Shown here piece by piece: positions 45,101 through 53,579 of a stretch of 64,000 bases of DNA. A model generated the notes under the pieces. It saw nothing but the letters and a program-made list of their open reading frames with translations, did no database searches and was not told the DNA's origin. The stretch comes from Bacteroidales bacterium (lineage in GTDB: Bacteria; Bacteroidota; Bacteroidia; Bacteroidales; UBA932): the NCBI GenBank assembly GCA_016291185.1, contig JAEFAI010000010.1, forward strand, positions 7,517-71,516. Reading direction: 5' to 3'. A program made the translations under genes and the position numbers. Each line of letters opens with the position of its first letter. Within the stretch, counting starts at the first letter, position 1.

Positions 45101-45675
45101 ATCTTGAACTGCGGCCGCCCTTGCACCGAGACAACCGACCCGCCGCTGACCGACAGCGGCCGGATCGAGAAGCGCCGCTGCAAGCGGAGGCTTCGGTTCT
45201 GCACCTCCAGGCCGGCCAGAACCCGGACATTGCCGTCTCCGACCCATTTGGCCAGGTACCAATACGAGCCCAGGCTGTGGAAGCCCAGCGAATCCGTGAC
45301 CTGCAATAACGGCGACTCCGCCGAAATGCGCGGATCCGCGACGAATGGCACATATACGCGCCGGTTGATATTATCGTTGGAGACCGGGAACTCGTGGCAC
45401 CAGGACTGCAAAGTGTCGCTGCAATAGCGATACAGCACGAAGTCCTGCGGCAAGCCTTCCAATTGCATCCAGTCCTCGGGGTCCTGCGCAAGCGCCTGGG
45501 CCGCGTAGGCGTCCAGCTGCGAGGCGCGACGCGCCAGCACACGCTCCACGCGCCGCGCTTCGCGCCCCGTGTCGCCCGGCGAACGGGTATCATTCAGCGA
45601 AGCGATGAAGAGCGCCGCCCCGGCCACAAGCGAGACCACGGCGAACCACTCCCGGCTATGTCTTCCCCAAGTCAT
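42187..45675 (-). CDS. large multi-pass sensor histidine kinase, NtrY-like
   Basis: 1162 aa. N-terminal helix (about 11-27), a first extracytoplasmic region, a block of about six membrane helices (about 205-410), a second extracytoplasmic region, two more helices ([40 protein letters not shown]), a third sensor region, a last helix ([20 protein letters not shown]), HAMP, HisKA with H949 in [16 protein letters not shown], and an ATPase domain ([38 protein letters not shown]). The HEIKNPLTP block is NtrY-like, so the sigma54-type regulator at 52420-53565 is a candidate partner. Starts inside the rlmH stop (ATGA). Confidence 0.9.
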   Translation of the reverse strand: MTWGRHSREWFAVVSLVAGAALFIASLNDTRSPGDTGREARRVERVLARRASQLDAYAAQALAQDPEDWMQLEGLPQDFVLYRYCSDTLQSWCHEFPVSNDNINRRVYVPFVADPRISAESPLLQVTDSLGFHSLGSYWYLAKWVGDGNVRVLAGLEVQNRSLRLQRRFSIRPLSVSGGSVVSVQGRPQFKILLESLSASGRDATPLLWISIAAILLAFLLFLSAKRTPRRFACVSLGALILLAGLYFWGRFSGSRVLVFSPMLYAGGDVLYSLGAVIIINLAILMCAACAYMVRRKLWAWMNTRPRRIAVLISVVLLAVGVIIYSQSALRSIALNSGFSLEIYKLGQLSPFCIIVYLSFISMLISVPLLLQLAAPALCRPDGRSFDAFSLTGRVVYAVLVAAYLVVTAGVLGFQKEQDRMGLLANRLSFDRDIALELRLRRVEAQIADDMILSALSHFEGTEQSIQSRISDYYLSGIDRDYLVSTRVFNEYNNTRDAAAEFSSMLRDGVAIADNSRFLYARHENGRPYYVGVFFYLSEEGTMSRVLVRLEQRESRGGRGYAGIFGFSTPGQVNLPSGYSYARYSGRDIKAYKGNYPYPTRVDDDLYVLLYASESGHLQTEGYTHFMYVVGEGEAVVISRASVGVLSYIMAGVLVGLIAFLALSLALLRRPKPQVFRQSYFKSRISGVLLTSLLLTLLVMALVSVLFVYSRNNSNRQTVMSDKIGSIVAMMDAGLQDAENVSEINWQSLRVLMERVGKETGSDITLYTPSGVLMMTTTPMVFEQLMVTERMNGTAYYNIMYRNRRHYIQEERLGMQKFYSMYAPLFASDGSMVAILCSPYNEDTYDFEEDAVMHSVTILSLFLLFLLMALFMVARIVDRMFKPLSEMSSKMASADLDNLEYIHYDRDDEISSIVQAYNRMVSELSESSRKLAQAERDKAWSGMARQVAHEIKNPLTPMKLQLQRVIRLKEKGDPAWQTRFEEASQVILDHIDILTDTANEFSTFAKLYTEEPTTIVLDKLLREEISMFDNKENISFDYLGLSDVKIRGPKPQLTRVFVNLLGNAVQAIGDAPDGRIVVSLRKSVTDGFWDIVVEDNGPGVSDEHVEKLFTPNFTTKNGGSGLGLAISRSILERCGATISYSKSFTLGGACFTVRYPDNDKTA

Positions 45676-46145
45676 TCGTGATGGTAGGGCTCACCGCGCA
45701 AGATGGTGAAAGCCCGGTATAGTTGTTCTGCAAAAATCGTTCTCACCAGCTGATGCGAATAGGTCATCTTCGAAAGGGACAGCTTGCCGTCGGCGCGGGC
45801 ATACACCGCATCCGAAAAGCCGTACGCTCCGCCGATCACGAACACCAGGTCCCGGCCCGAGCGCGCCATGCGCCCGCCCAGCCAGTCGGCAAACTCCAAC
45901 GAGCGATACTCGCGGCCGTGCTCGTCGAGCAGCACCACTTCGTCCGCGGGCGCCACCTGGCGCAGGATCATCTCCCCCTCACGCTGCTTGATCTGTTCGC
46001 GCGTCAATGCCGATACGCCCTTCAGTTCGGGTATCTCCTTCAGAGAAAAAGGCACATAGTGCTCCAGCCGGGAAACATACATCTCCAGACCCTGCCGGAC
46101 CCAGGCAATATCCGTCTTACCGACTGTGAGCAAAGTAATTCGCAT
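45672..46145 (-). CDS. rlmH: 23S rRNA pseudouridine1915 N3-methyltransferase RlmH
   Basis: SPOUT methyltransferase acting on helix 69 of 23S rRNA. FVIGGAYGFSDAVYARADGK and LSKMTYSHQLVRTIFAEQLY are diagnostic, and the C-terminal [10 protein letters not shown] is conserved. 157 aa, standard. Its promoter box ends 8 nt before the ATG. Overlaps the sensor kinase start. Confidence 0.95.
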   Translation of the reverse strand: MRITLLTVGKTDIAWVRQGLEMYVSRLEHYVPFSLKEIPELKGVSALTREQIKQREGEMILRQVAPADEVVLLDEHGREYRSLEFADWLGGRMARSGRDLVFVIGGAYGFSDAVYARADGKLSLSKMTYSHQLVRTIFAEQLYRAFTILRGEPYHHE

Positions 46146-46152
46146 ACAAGCA

Positions 46153-46160
46153 CAAATATA
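46153..46160 (-). promoter_or_regulatory. -7 promoter box for rlmH (TATATTTG)
   Basis: Last G is 8 nt before the rlmH ATG at 46145. Confidence 0.65.
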
Positions 46161-46165
46161 ATAAC

Positions 46166-46603
46166 GTGGCTCGAAATTTGCAATCTTTTGCGAACGTGCA
46201 ACGACTGCTCACCATAGCGGCAGTACTCCTGCCCCTGCTCTTCTGCGGACGCCTTTCGGCCCAGCCTGCAGGGTATGATGTATTTATCCCGATTTGCAAA
46301 TACATCGTGCAGGGCAACGCCGACAACCTCTCCGCCTGGTTCGACGACAATCTGGAAATCGCCGTGACCAGCCAGAGCAGCAACGCCAGCAAGGCCCAGG
46401 CCCGCCAGATCGTCAAGAGCTTCTTCGAGAGCCATACGCCGCGTTCCTTCGAGGTCAACCATACCGCAGGACGCGACAATATGAAATATGCCCTCGGAAC
46501 CCTCAACGCTGGTGGGGAGAATTACTCCGTCACCATTTTCGTGAGTTCCAAGGGCAAATCCTACAAGATACAGCAGCTCAAGATTGAGCAGCAGCAGTTG
46601 TAG
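46166..46603 (+). CDS. DUF4783 family secreted protein
   Basis: 145 aa, small periplasmic protein of a Bacteroidota family of unknown function with an NTF2-like pattern (FIPICKYIVQGNADNLSAWF, VTIFVSSKGKSYKIQQLKIE). The start is uncertain: GTG 46166 is the longest; GTG 46196 would give a neater signal peptide (MQRLLTIAAVLLPLLFCG). Divergent from rlmH and convergent with efp, 11 nt apart. Confidence 0.8.
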   Translation: MARNLQSFANVQRLLTIAAVLLPLLFCGRLSAQPAGYDVFIPICKYIVQGNADNLSAWFDDNLEIAVTSQSSNASKAQARQIVKSFFESHTPRSFEVNHTAGRDNMKYALGTLNAGGENYSVTIFVSSKGKSYKIQQLKIEQQQL

Positions 46604-46614
46604 CTTCTTTTCTA

Positions 46615-47178
46615 TTACGCGCGGCCGCCGTAGGAACGGTCAGCGGTGTTGACGTTAATCTTCTCGCCCGTCTCGATGAACAGCGGAACCATCACCTTGG
46701 CGCCCGTCTCGAGGGTAACTTCCTTGAGGGCGGAGGTGGAGGCGGTGTTGCCCTTGACGGCAGGCTCGGAGTACGTAACCTCGAGGGTGACGTAGGTCGG
46801 GAGCTCGCAGGTAAGGCAGCGCTCTTCGCCCACCACGAACATCATTTCGACGTGCTGGCCTTCCTTCATCAGGTCGGCGTTCTCGACGAGGTCCTTCTGG
46901 AGCAGGATCTGCTCGTAGGTCTCTTCGTGCATGAAGTTGAACCCATCTTCCTCAGCGTAGAGGAACTGGTAGGGACGGCGCTCGACATCGATCGTCTCGA
47001 TCTTCATGCCGGCGGTGAACGTGTTTTCCAGGATATTGCCGTTCTCCAGGTTGCGGAGCTTGGTCTTCACGAAAGCGGGGCCCTTGCCCGGCTTCACGTG
47101 CTGGAACCAAACGATCTGGCACGGCTTGCCGTTGTACTTGAGGAAAAGTCCGTTCTTAAAATCAGCTGTTGTTGCCAT
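46615..47178 (-). CDS. efp: elongation factor P
   Basis: Relieves ribosome stalling at polyproline. Three beta-domains in 187 aa; the domain I tip loop reads KPGKGPAF, so a lysine sits at the usual modification position. MATTADFKNGLFLKYNGKPC and the C-terminal VMVPLFIETGEKINVNTADR are typical. No EpmA/B genes are in the window. Own promoter box 43 nt upstream. Confidence 0.96.
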   Translation of the reverse strand: MATTADFKNGLFLKYNGKPCQIVWFQHVKPGKGPAFVKTKLRNLENGNILENTFTAGMKIETIDVERRPYQFLYAEEDGFNFMHEETYEQILLQKDLVENADLMKEGQHVEMMFVVGEERCLTCELPTYVTLEVTYSEPAVKGNTASTSALKEVTLETGAKVMVPLFIETGEKINVNTADRSYGGRA

Positions 47179-47220
47179 AAAAAATTATCTCTTATTGGTT
47201 TGATTTCGCGTATAACCGGG

Positions 47221-47228
47221 CAAATTTA
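47221..47228 (-). promoter_or_regulatory. -7 promoter box for efp (TAAATTTG)
   Basis: TAnnTTTG match; last G 43 nt before the efp ATG, so this gene keeps a real leader. Confidence 0.6.
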
Positions 47229-47242
47229 CGGAATTGCCTCAA

Positions 47243-48133
47243 CTATTGCAAATTTTTGATGGCGGCGGCCACTTCCTCCAGCAGCCACTTAGGCGTAGAC
47301 GTGGCTCCGCACACACCCACGCTGTCGTCCGGGCGGAACCATTCGCGGCGCAGTTCGGACACGGATCCGATGTGCCAGGTGCGGGCGTTGGCGCTGCGGC
47401 ACAGCTCGCAGAGGACCTTGCCGTTGGAGCTGTCACGGCCCGACACGAAAACGATGGCGTCGTGGCTGCGCGCGAACTCGGAGAGCTCCCGGTGGCGGGA
47501 TGCGACCTGCTTGCAGATGGTCGCGTGGATCTTCAACTCGGCACCGGCCATCATACTCGAAAGATACTGCTGAATGTGCAGGTACCCTTCCGGGCTCATG
47601 GTTGTCTGGGAGAACAGTTCAATATCGCGATACGTGCGAAGGGTCCCGTCTGCAATGCGGTCGCGCAACTGTTCCAAGTTCTCGACCACGGTCACGCCGC
47701 CGTCCACCTGGCCCACCAGGCCGAGCACTTCCGGATGGCCGATCTTGCCGAAAATCACGATCTGACCTTCCACCGGCGCCATGCGCAGACGCGCTTCGCG
47801 GATCTCTTTCTGCAGGGCCAGCACCACCGGGCAGGTGCAATCGACGACCTGGAAACCCAGTTCTTCCGCCCGCCGATAGACCTGGGGCGGCTCGCCATGC
47901 GCCCGGATGAGCAGGGTTTCCCCCTGCACCGGATCGCGCATTTCCCGAAGATCCTCCCGGTCGATGGTCACAAGGCCGCGGCCCTGCAGACGCGCAAGCT
48001 CTTCTTCGTTGTGGACGATGGCGCCCAGGGAATACAGCCGCCCGCCCTTGTTGAGGATCTGCTCTGCCGTGCCGATGGCCTTGATCACGCCCCCGCAGAA
48101 GCCGGAGTGCGGATCGATCTCAACCCGCATCAT
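47243..48133 (-). CDS. ispH: 4-hydroxy-3-methylbut-2-enyl diphosphate reductase
   Basis: Last step of the MEP isoprenoid pathway; a 4Fe-4S enzyme making IPP and DMAPP. Cluster cysteines: C13 in SGFCGG, C101 in DCTCPVV and the one in TICKQVASRHREL. GATSTPKWLLEEV is the conserved end. 296 aa. Start overlaps the cmk stop (TGATG). No S1 domains are fused. Confidence 0.95.
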   Translation of the reverse strand: MMRVEIDPHSGFCGGVIKAIGTAEQILNKGGRLYSLGAIVHNEEELARLQGRGLVTIDREDLREMRDPVQGETLLIRAHGEPPQVYRRAEELGFQVVDCTCPVVLALQKEIREARLRMAPVEGQIVIFGKIGHPEVLGLVGQVDGGVTVVENLEQLRDRIADGTLRTYRDIELFSQTTMSPEGYLHIQQYLSSMMAGAELKIHATICKQVASRHRELSEFARSHDAIVFVSGRDSSNGKVLCELCRSANARTWHIGSVSELRREWFRPDDSVGVCGATSTPKWLLEEVAAAIKNLQ

Positions 48134-48831
48134 AGCTCCTCCGGCGCGTTCAGCAGGCCGAATTTCCCGCGGATGAGACCCTCCACCCAGGCGATTTCCT
48201 CGGTCAGGGTCATTTCAGAATTATTCAGTTCGAAAGCGTCCGCGGCCCGGCGCAGCGGGGAGGTCTCGCGATGGGAGTCGATGTAGTCGCGCTCCTGGAG
48301 GTTTTTCAGAACCTCTTCGAAGACGGGCGTCTCTCCTTTGGACACCAGCTCGTCGAAGCGGCGCTGGGCGCGCACCTCGGGACGTGCGGTCATGAAGATC
48401 TTGATCTCGGCGTTCGGGAAGACGGTGGTGCCGATGTCGCGGCCGTCCATCACGACGCGGCCGGCAGCGGAGAAAGCATGCAGGCGCTCATCCACGTAGC
48501 CACGCACATAGGGCACCGCCGCAATCGGGCTCACCTGCGAGGATACCTCCATCGTGCGGATCTGCTTCTCGATGTTGCGCTCGCCCATGTGGAGCACCGT
48601 CCCGGGTTCGAAATGCAGGTCCAGGCCTTCCAGGGCCTTTTCCAGGGCCGGGTCGATGGTGTTGTCCGGGGCAATCAGCCCCTGCTCCTGCGCGAAGAGG
48701 GTCACGCCGCGGTACAGCGCGCCGGAGTCCAGGTACAGGAAGTCGAAGTGCTTCGCTATCAGCCGCGCGAAGGTGCTCTTCCCGGTGGAAGAGTAACCGT
48801 CGATGGCGATGGTAATGTCAGGAAAGCGCAT
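48130..48831 (-). CDS. cmk: cytidylate kinase
   Basis: Phosphorylates CMP/dCMP. P-loop DGYSSTGKSTFARLI near the N-terminus, the substrate segments LYLDSGALYRGVTLFA and VVMDGRDIGTTVFPNAEIKI, then the lid with RAQRRFDEL. 233 aa, normal. Sits between lptB (2 nt away) and ispH (overlap), a typical cmk-ispH pairing. Confidence 0.95.
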   Translation of the reverse strand: MRFPDITIAIDGYSSTGKSTFARLIAKHFDFLYLDSGALYRGVTLFAQEQGLIAPDNTIDPALEKALEGLDLHFEPGTVLHMGERNIEKQIRTMEVSSQVSPIAAVPYVRGYVDERLHAFSAAGRVVMDGRDIGTTVFPNAEIKIFMTARPEVRAQRRFDELVSKGETPVFEEVLKNLQERDYIDSHRETSPLRRAADAFELNNSEMTLTEEIAWVEGLIRGKFGLLNAPEEL

Positions 48832-48833
48832 AA

Positions 48834-49610
48834 TTACTGTGGTTTAGATTTTTCGTATTCGGCACGGGCGCGCTCCACGGAGACGGAGCGCTTCAGCACG
48901 AAGCCCGAGCCAAGATATTTGGTGCGGACGTCTTCGTCGGCGGCCAGCTCCTGCGGGGTACCCTGCTGGAGGATCGTGCCTTCGTAGAGGAGGTAGGCGC
49001 GGTCCGTGATGGCGAGGGTCTCGCCCACGTTGTGGTCCGTGATGATGACGCCGATGTTGCGGTATTTCAGCTTGGCGATGATGTACTGGATGTCCTCCAC
49101 GGCGATCGGGTCCACGCCCGCGAAGGGTTCGTCAAGAAGGATGAATTTCGGGTCGATCGCAAGGGCGCGCGCAATCTCGCAGCGGCGCCGCTCGCCGCCG
49201 GAGAGCTGGATGCCCAGCGATTTGCGGACTTTGGAGAGGTTGAATTCGTCGATCAGCGATTCCAGCCGCCGCTCGCGCTCCGGCTTGGGAATGCCGCGCA
49301 TTTCCATGACGGAGACGATGTTGTCCTCGACGCTCATCTTGCGGAACACGGAGGCGTCCTGCGGCAGGTAGCCGATGCCTTTCTGCGCACGCTGGTACAT
49401 TGGCAGGCCGGTGATTTCTTCGTCGTCCAGCCACACGCGGCCTTCGTTCGGGACAATCTGCCCGGTAATCATGTAGAAGCTGGTGGTCTTGCCGGCACCG
49501 TTCGGGCCCAGGAAGCCGACGATTTCTCCTTGCTCGACTTCCATCGACACGCCTTTGACGACCGTGCGGACGCCGTACTTCTTGACCAGGTTCTCGCAAT
49601 GCAGTTTCAT
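48834..49610 (-). CDS. lptB: LPS export ABC transporter ATPase LptB
   Basis: ATPase of the LptB2FG complex that extracts lipopolysaccharide from the inner membrane. Walker [11 protein letters not shown]-loop, signature LSGGERRR, Walker [14 protein letters not shown] and the switch His in TDHNV. 258 aa, with a slightly extended C-terminus ([20 protein letters not shown]). Lies between dnaX and cmk on one strand. Confidence 0.95.
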   Translation of the reverse strand: MKLHCENLVKKYGVRTVVKGVSMEVEQGEIVGFLGPNGAGKTTSFYMITGQIVPNEGRVWLDDEEITGLPMYQRAQKGIGYLPQDASVFRKMSVEDNIVSVMEMRGIPKPERERRLESLIDEFNLSKVRKSLGIQLSGGERRRCEIARALAIDPKFILLDEPFAGVDPIAVEDIQYIIAKLKYRNIGVIITDHNVGETLAITDRAYLLYEGTILQQGTPQELAADEDVRTKYLGSGFVLKRSVSVERARAEYEKSKPQ

Positions 49611-49617
49611 CTCGCAG

Positions 49618-51582
49618 CTATTTGATATCCAGTCCGAGGTCCACCACCAGGTTGCGGACCTCTTCGTTTTTGCTCATCAGGTCCTCCGCTTTCTCGGAGG
49701 GCATGTAGATTTTCTTTTCCTGCTCTTCTTCGGGCAGGACCGTGGGTTCGAGGCGGAGCTTGCCGCAGCCCGTCAGGCGGGCGAATTTGCCTTCCAGGTC
49801 GCGCAGGATGCGCTCTTCGATCCATTTCTTCTGGGCTTCGTTGGTCACGGTGAAGGCGACGACCTTGCGGCCTTCTTCTTCGCGGAAGGTCAGGTTGGCG
49901 TTGGACAGGGCGTTCGCCAGGCGCGGCTGGCTCGCGAACAGCGCCGCCAGCTCTTTCCACTTCCCGGCCAGCACGCCGTCCTCGGGCAGCGCCTCCGGCT
50001 GCTCCTCCGCAGCCTGCGCCGCTGCAGCAGGCATCACTTCCGGTTCCTCCTCATCCATCAACGCACTCAGGCTCAACGACGAAGCCTTCTTTCTCTTCGG
50101 AGCAGCGTCTGCTGCGGAACTGCCCCCAGCCTGCTGAGACGTCCCGCTGCGCGGGACCCCTCCCACTTCCTTCGGAAGCGGGCCCCTCCCTCTTACGGAG
50201 CCGAGGGTGGCTACGGTCTCCGCAGGCTGGGACAGTTCCGACTTAGCAGACGGCTGCTCCGCGGGTGCTTCAACGGTGTCCGCCTTCGCTGGCTCAGACT
50301 TTGGCGCTTCTTCTTTCGGGGCGGTGGCAGAGTGCTGCCCCGGGAAACCGTGGCCGCCCGTGGTCTGCTTCGCAGGCGAATCTGCTTTCACCCCCTGCAC
50401 CCCCTCAAGGGGGATGGCACGCGGATCGCTCTCGCTCGCGTGCGCCCTCGCACCGTTTCCGGCAACAGCAGTAGTCTGCGCAGCAGGGGCTTGCAGCAGG
50501 AACGCGAGCTTCATCAGAGCAAACTCAATATGGAGTCTCGGGTTGGTAGCGAGGCGATAGCCGGCTTCGCAGGCGGTGGTGACGCCGAGGGCGTCGTAGA
50601 GCCATTTCACGCTGCAGCGCTCCCCCTGCTCTTTGTAGCGGGCCCGCAGCGAATCCGGCAGGTCCAGCAGGGCCTCCAGACCGCCCGTGCGGCTCACCAG
50701 CAGATCGCGCAGGTGCGCGCTCAGCGCCGCCACGAAATGCTGCGCGTTGAAGCCTTTCGAGAGGATCTCGTCAAAGATCAGCAGCGCCGTAGCATAGTCG
50801 CCCGCCAGGGCGGCATCCACCAGGCGGAAGCTGAACTCGTAGTCCAGCACGCCCAGGTTGCGGATCACATCCTCGTAGTGGATGTCCGTGCCGCAGAAGG
50901 CAACCGTCTGGTCGAAGAGCGTCAGCGCGTCGCGCATGGCGCCGTCGGCCTTGTGGGCGATCACATGCAGGGACTCGTCGTCCACCGTGATCCCCTCCTT
51001 GCCGGCGATATCCCGCAGGTTGCGGACGATGTCGGACACGCCGATGCGGTTGAAATCGTAGGTCTGGCAGCGGCTCAGGATGGTCGGCAGGATCTTGTGC
51101 TTCTCCGTCGTCGCGAGGATGAAGATCGCGTGTGCCGGCGGCTCCTCGAGGGTCTTGAGGAAAGCGTTGAATGCCGACTGCGACAGCATGTGCACCTCAT
51201 CAATGATATAGACCGAGTAGCGGCCCACCTGCGGCGGGATCTGCACCTGGTCCATCAGCGCCTTGATATCATCCACGCCGTTGTTGGAAGCCGCATCCAG
51301 CTCGTGGATGCAGTACGAACGTCCTTCGGCGAACGAACGGCAGGAATCACACTTGCCACAGGGTTCCAGGTCGGGGCCCGGATTCGAGCAGTTGATGGTC
51401 TTGGCAAAGATGCGCGCCGCACTCGTCTTGCCCACGCCCCGGGGGCCGCAGAACAGATAAGCGTGCGCGAGCTGACCGCGCTGGATCGAATTCTTGAGGG
51501 TCCGCGCGATGTTATCCTGTCCGATCAGCGACTCGAAAGAGTCGGGACGGTATTTGCGTGCTGATACAACGTAGTCTGACAT
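49618..51582 (-). CDS. dnaX: DNA polymerase III subunit gamma/tau
   Basis: Clamp-loader ATPase. [20 protein letters not shown] opens the AAA+ module with Walker [12 protein letters not shown], the zinc cluster [37 protein letters not shown] and sensor [10 protein letters not shown]. Domain III ends near 370. The linker (about 375-525) is low complexity and carries inserted hairpin repeats ([13 protein letters not shown] from the element at 50141-50178; a second hairpin pair at 50400-50443). The C-terminal tau-like domain (about 535-654) binds the polymerase in homologues. 654 aa. Promoter box ends 7 nt before the ATG. Confidence 0.95.
   Translation of the reverse strand: MSDYVVSARKYRPDSFESLIGQDNIARTLKNSIQRGQLAHAYLFCGPRGVGKTSAARIFAKTINCSNPGPDLEPCGKCDSCRSFAEGRSYCIHELDAASNNGVDDIKALMDQVQIPPQVGRYSVYIIDEVHMLSQSAFNAFLKTLEEPPAHAIFILATTEKHKILPTILSRCQTYDFNRIGVSDIVRNLRDIAGKEGITVDDESLHVIAHKADGAMRDALTLFDQTVAFCGTDIHYEDVIRNLGVLDYEFSFRLVDAALAGDYATALLIFDEILSKGFNAQHFVAALSAHLRDLLVSRTGGLEALLDLPDSLRARYKEQGERCSVKWLYDALGVTTACEAGYRLATNPRLHIEFALMKLAFLLQAPAAQTTAVAGNGARAHASESDPRAIPLEGVQGVKADSPAKQTTGGHGFPGQHSATAPKEEAPKSEPAKADTVEAPAEQPSAKSELSQPAETVATLGSVRGRGPLPKEVGGVPRSGTSQQAGGSSAADAAPKRKKASSLSLSALMDEEEPEVMPAAAAQAAEEQPEALPEDGVLAGKWKELAALFASQPRLANALSNANLTFREEEGRKVVAFTVTNEAQKKWIEERILRDLEGKFARLTGCGKLRLEPTVLPEEEQEKKIYMPSEKAEDLMSKNEEVRNLVVDLGLDIK
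50141..50178 (+). repeat. family B two-hairpin element inside dnaX
   Basis: A 7-bp hairpin with TGC loop (50141-50157) and a 5-bp hairpin with TTC loop (50166-50178), the same architecture as at 25619-25656. It is read in a different frame from the copy in the RsmF-like gene, so the DNA/RNA structure rather than the peptide is shared. Confidence 0.75.
50400..50443. repeat. second hairpin pair in the dnaX linker
   Basis: C5/G5 hairpin with TCAA loop (50400-50413) followed by GCACGCG/CGCGTGC, a 7-bp stem (50417-50423 with 50437-50443). The region encodes low-complexity linker, so it may be another inserted repeat. Confidence 0.45.
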
Positions 51583-51588
51583 AGTTTA

Positions 51589-51596
51589 CAAATGTA
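51589..51596 (-). promoter_or_regulatory. -7 promoter box for dnaX operon (TACATTTG)
   Basis: Last G 7 nt before the dnaX ATG at 51582. Confidence 0.7.
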
Positions 51597-51608
51597 ATGA
51601 TTTTTACG

Positions 51609-51616
51609 TAAATTTG
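51609..51616 (+). promoter_or_regulatory. -7 promoter box for the 51622 gene (TAAATTTG)
   Basis: Last G 6 nt before the ATG at 51622; 12 bp from the opposite dnaX box. Confidence 0.65.
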
Positions 51617-51621
51617 CTCGT

Positions 51622-52419
51622 ATGAAAAGGCGATTGACCCATCTTTTTCTGACCCTTCTGCTCCTGGCCGTCACCGTCCCGATGTCCGGCCAGGGGAAGT
51701 TCTACACCCGCAAGATGCGCCTGGCGGACTTCCCCACCAAGACCACCAAGATCGTCCTCCAGGGCCACTCGTTCCTGGAGCTCGCCCTGCGGGAGGAGAT
51801 CGCCGTACACTGGCGCATCTCCCCTTTCGAGTTCTGCGACCCCGACGAGTACAGTCGCATCCGGAGCTCATCCTCGTACTACTTTCTCACCCTGGCTCAG
51901 GAAGCGGGGCTGGCGTATCTGATTCTGGAAAAAGGCGGCAAACCGGACGACCCGGACCAGCTCAAGCGGCCCTTCGAGGTGGTGCGGATGCCGATTGCCA
52001 GCGTGGACAATCCCACAGGTCGGGAACTCGTCTTCATGGGCGCCTTCATCGACATCATCCAGCGCTTCACGGAAGAAGCCATGACTTCCGACAAGGTGGC
52101 CTACGGCGGTCTGGAATCGGCCAATCACATCCATCTGCGCGGTCGCACGGTCTATTTCGACCCCGACCTGGCCGACCAGGCCTACCTGCGCGGCGAGCCG
52201 GGCGCCCTGCTCACCATCACCATCGCTCCGGAAGAATTCGGCCCCAGGACCGTCTGCTATAAGATGCTCATCGCAGCCGACACCCACGAGCTGCTCTCTT
52301 TCGAGCGCAGCCGCTACAACGACCCCACCGACGGGCGCTTCACCGACGCCGAGGCCCGCCGCTTCGCCCGCCGCGGCGCCACCGTTATACGAGATTCGCC
52401 GGTCGGAGCCGGCGAATGA
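51622..52419 (+). CDS. secreted protein of unknown function
   Basis: 265 aa with signal MKRRLTHLFLTLLLLAVTVPMSGQ. A mixed alpha/beta protein (ALREEIAVHWRISPFEFCD, ELVFMGAFIDIIQRFTEEA, CYKMLIAADTHELLSFERSR) that I cannot assign to a family. The last eight residues (DSPVGAGE) and the TGA stop come from a palindromic repeat at 52391-52420, so the C-terminus has been altered by that element. Divergent from dnaX. Confidence 0.75.
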   Translation: MKRRLTHLFLTLLLLAVTVPMSGQGKFYTRKMRLADFPTKTTKIVLQGHSFLELALREEIAVHWRISPFEFCDPDEYSRIRSSSSYYFLTLAQEAGLAYLILEKGGKPDDPDQLKRPFEVVRMPIASVDNPTGRELVFMGAFIDIIQRFTEEAMTSDKVAYGGLESANHIHLRGRTVYFDPDLADQAYLRGEPGALLTITIAPEEFGPRTVCYKMLIAADTHELLSFERSRYNDPTDGRFTDAEARRFARRGATVIRDSPVGAGE

Positions 52420-52420
52420 C
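52391..52420 (+). repeat. 30-bp palindromic repeat, family A, holding the stops of two convergent genes
   Basis: GAGATT, 6-bp arm CGCCGG, TCGGAG, arm CCGGCG, AATGAC, followed by TATA as at 4538-4541. The TGA inside AATGAC ends the + gene; the final C with TA makes the TAG of the - gene. Confidence 0.8.
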
Positions 52421-53565
52421 TATAAATTCACGTAAGTTTTGACGTCGTCGGCGGAGATGGGTTCGCCGCCGAGGATCAGGAGACGGTCAACGACGTTGTC
52501 GAGCTCGCGGATGTTGCCGGGCCAGTGCTTCTCCTGGAGAAGCTTCACGGCCTCGGGCGAGAAAGAGCGCGGCTTGCTGCCGTCGGTATACTTGCCGAGG
52601 AAATGGTCGATCAGGCGCGGAATGTCGTCGCGGCGCTCGTCCAGCGACGGCACGCGCACGACAATCACGCTGAGGCGATGATATAGGTCCTCGCGGAAAT
52701 TCCCCTTCTCAATCTCTGCCTGCAGATCCTTGTTCGTCGCGGCAATCACACGCACATCGACCTCAATATCCTTGTCAGATCCCACGCGGGAAAGTTTCTT
52801 CTCCTGCAGCACGCGCAGCACCTTGGCCTGCGCAGCGAGACTCATATCACCAATCTCGTCCAGGAAGAGCGTGCCGCCGTCGGCCTGCTCGAACTTGCCC
52901 TTGTGCTGTTTGATGGCAGAGGTGAAGGAACCCTTCTCGTGGCCGAACAACTCGCTTTCAATCAGCTCCGAGGGAATGGCGGCGCAGTTCACCTCGACAA
53001 ACGGCATCGCGCTGCGCGGGCTGAGTTGGTGGAGGTTGCGCGCCACAAGCTCTTTACCGGAGCCGTTCGGCCCGGTGATGAGCACGCGCGCGTCGGTCGG
53101 CGCCACCTTCGCGATCATCTCGCGGATGAGCTGCATCGGGGCGGACTCGCCGATCATGTCGGCACCGTACACCTTCTTCTTGAGCGCCTTGTTCTGCGAG
53201 GTCAGCGACACCCGCTCGGAAGCGTTCTTGATGGTGATGAGAATGCGGTTCAGATCCAGCGGTTTCTGCACGAAATCGAAGGCGCCCATCTTGATACATT
53301 CGACGGCCGTCTCGATGTCGGCGTGGCCGGAAATCATGACCACAGCGCTGTCCAGACCCATTTCCGTGAGCTTCCCGAGCACCTCGACGCCGTCCATGCC
53401 AGGCATCTTGATGTCACAGAAAATCACGTCATACTTCTCTTTCTCCACCTGCTGAAGGCCGGTGGCGCCGTCCTCGGCGGTATCCACCTCATAGCCCTCG
53501 TCGGTGAGAATCTCCCCGAGGGAATTGCGGATCGCCCGCTCGTCGTCGATAATCAGTACTTTCAT
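52420..53565 (-). CDS. sigma54-type response regulator without DNA-binding domain
   Basis: 381 aa. Receiver domain (1-120) with phospho-acceptor D51 in CDIKMPG and K101; AAA+ domain with a Walker A variant TGPNGSGKE (164-172), Walker B GGTLFLDEIGD (230-240), GNFREDLYHRL and WPGNIRELDNVV. The sigma54-contact loop is GSFTSA (212-217) instead of GAFTGA. It stops at residue 381, so the Fis-type HTH of NtrC/NtrX is absent. ATG 53565 gives MKVLIIDDERAIR; the longer frame runs through an inverted repeat. Candidate partner of the NtrY-like kinase at 42187-45675. The gap to metG is filled by an 89-nt hairpin. Confidence 0.9.
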   Translation of the reverse strand: MKVLIIDDERAIRNSLGEILTDEGYEVDTAEDGATGLQQVEKEKYDVIFCDIKMPGMDGVEVLGKLTEMGLDSAVVMISGHADIETAVECIKMGAFDFVQKPLDLNRILITIKNASERVSLTSQNKALKKKVYGADMIGESAPMQLIREMIAKVAPTDARVLITGPNGSGKELVARNLHQLSPRSAMPFVEVNCAAIPSELIESELFGHEKGSFTSAIKQHKGKFEQADGGTLFLDEIGDMSLAAQAKVLRVLQEKKLSRVGSDKDIEVDVRVIAATNKDLQAEIEKGNFREDLYHRLSVIVVRVPSLDERRDDIPRLIDHFLGKYTDGSKPRSFSPEAVKLLQEKHWPGNIRELDNVVDRLLILGGEPISADDVKTYVNL

Positions 53566-53579
53566 TGTCGTTTGTATTT

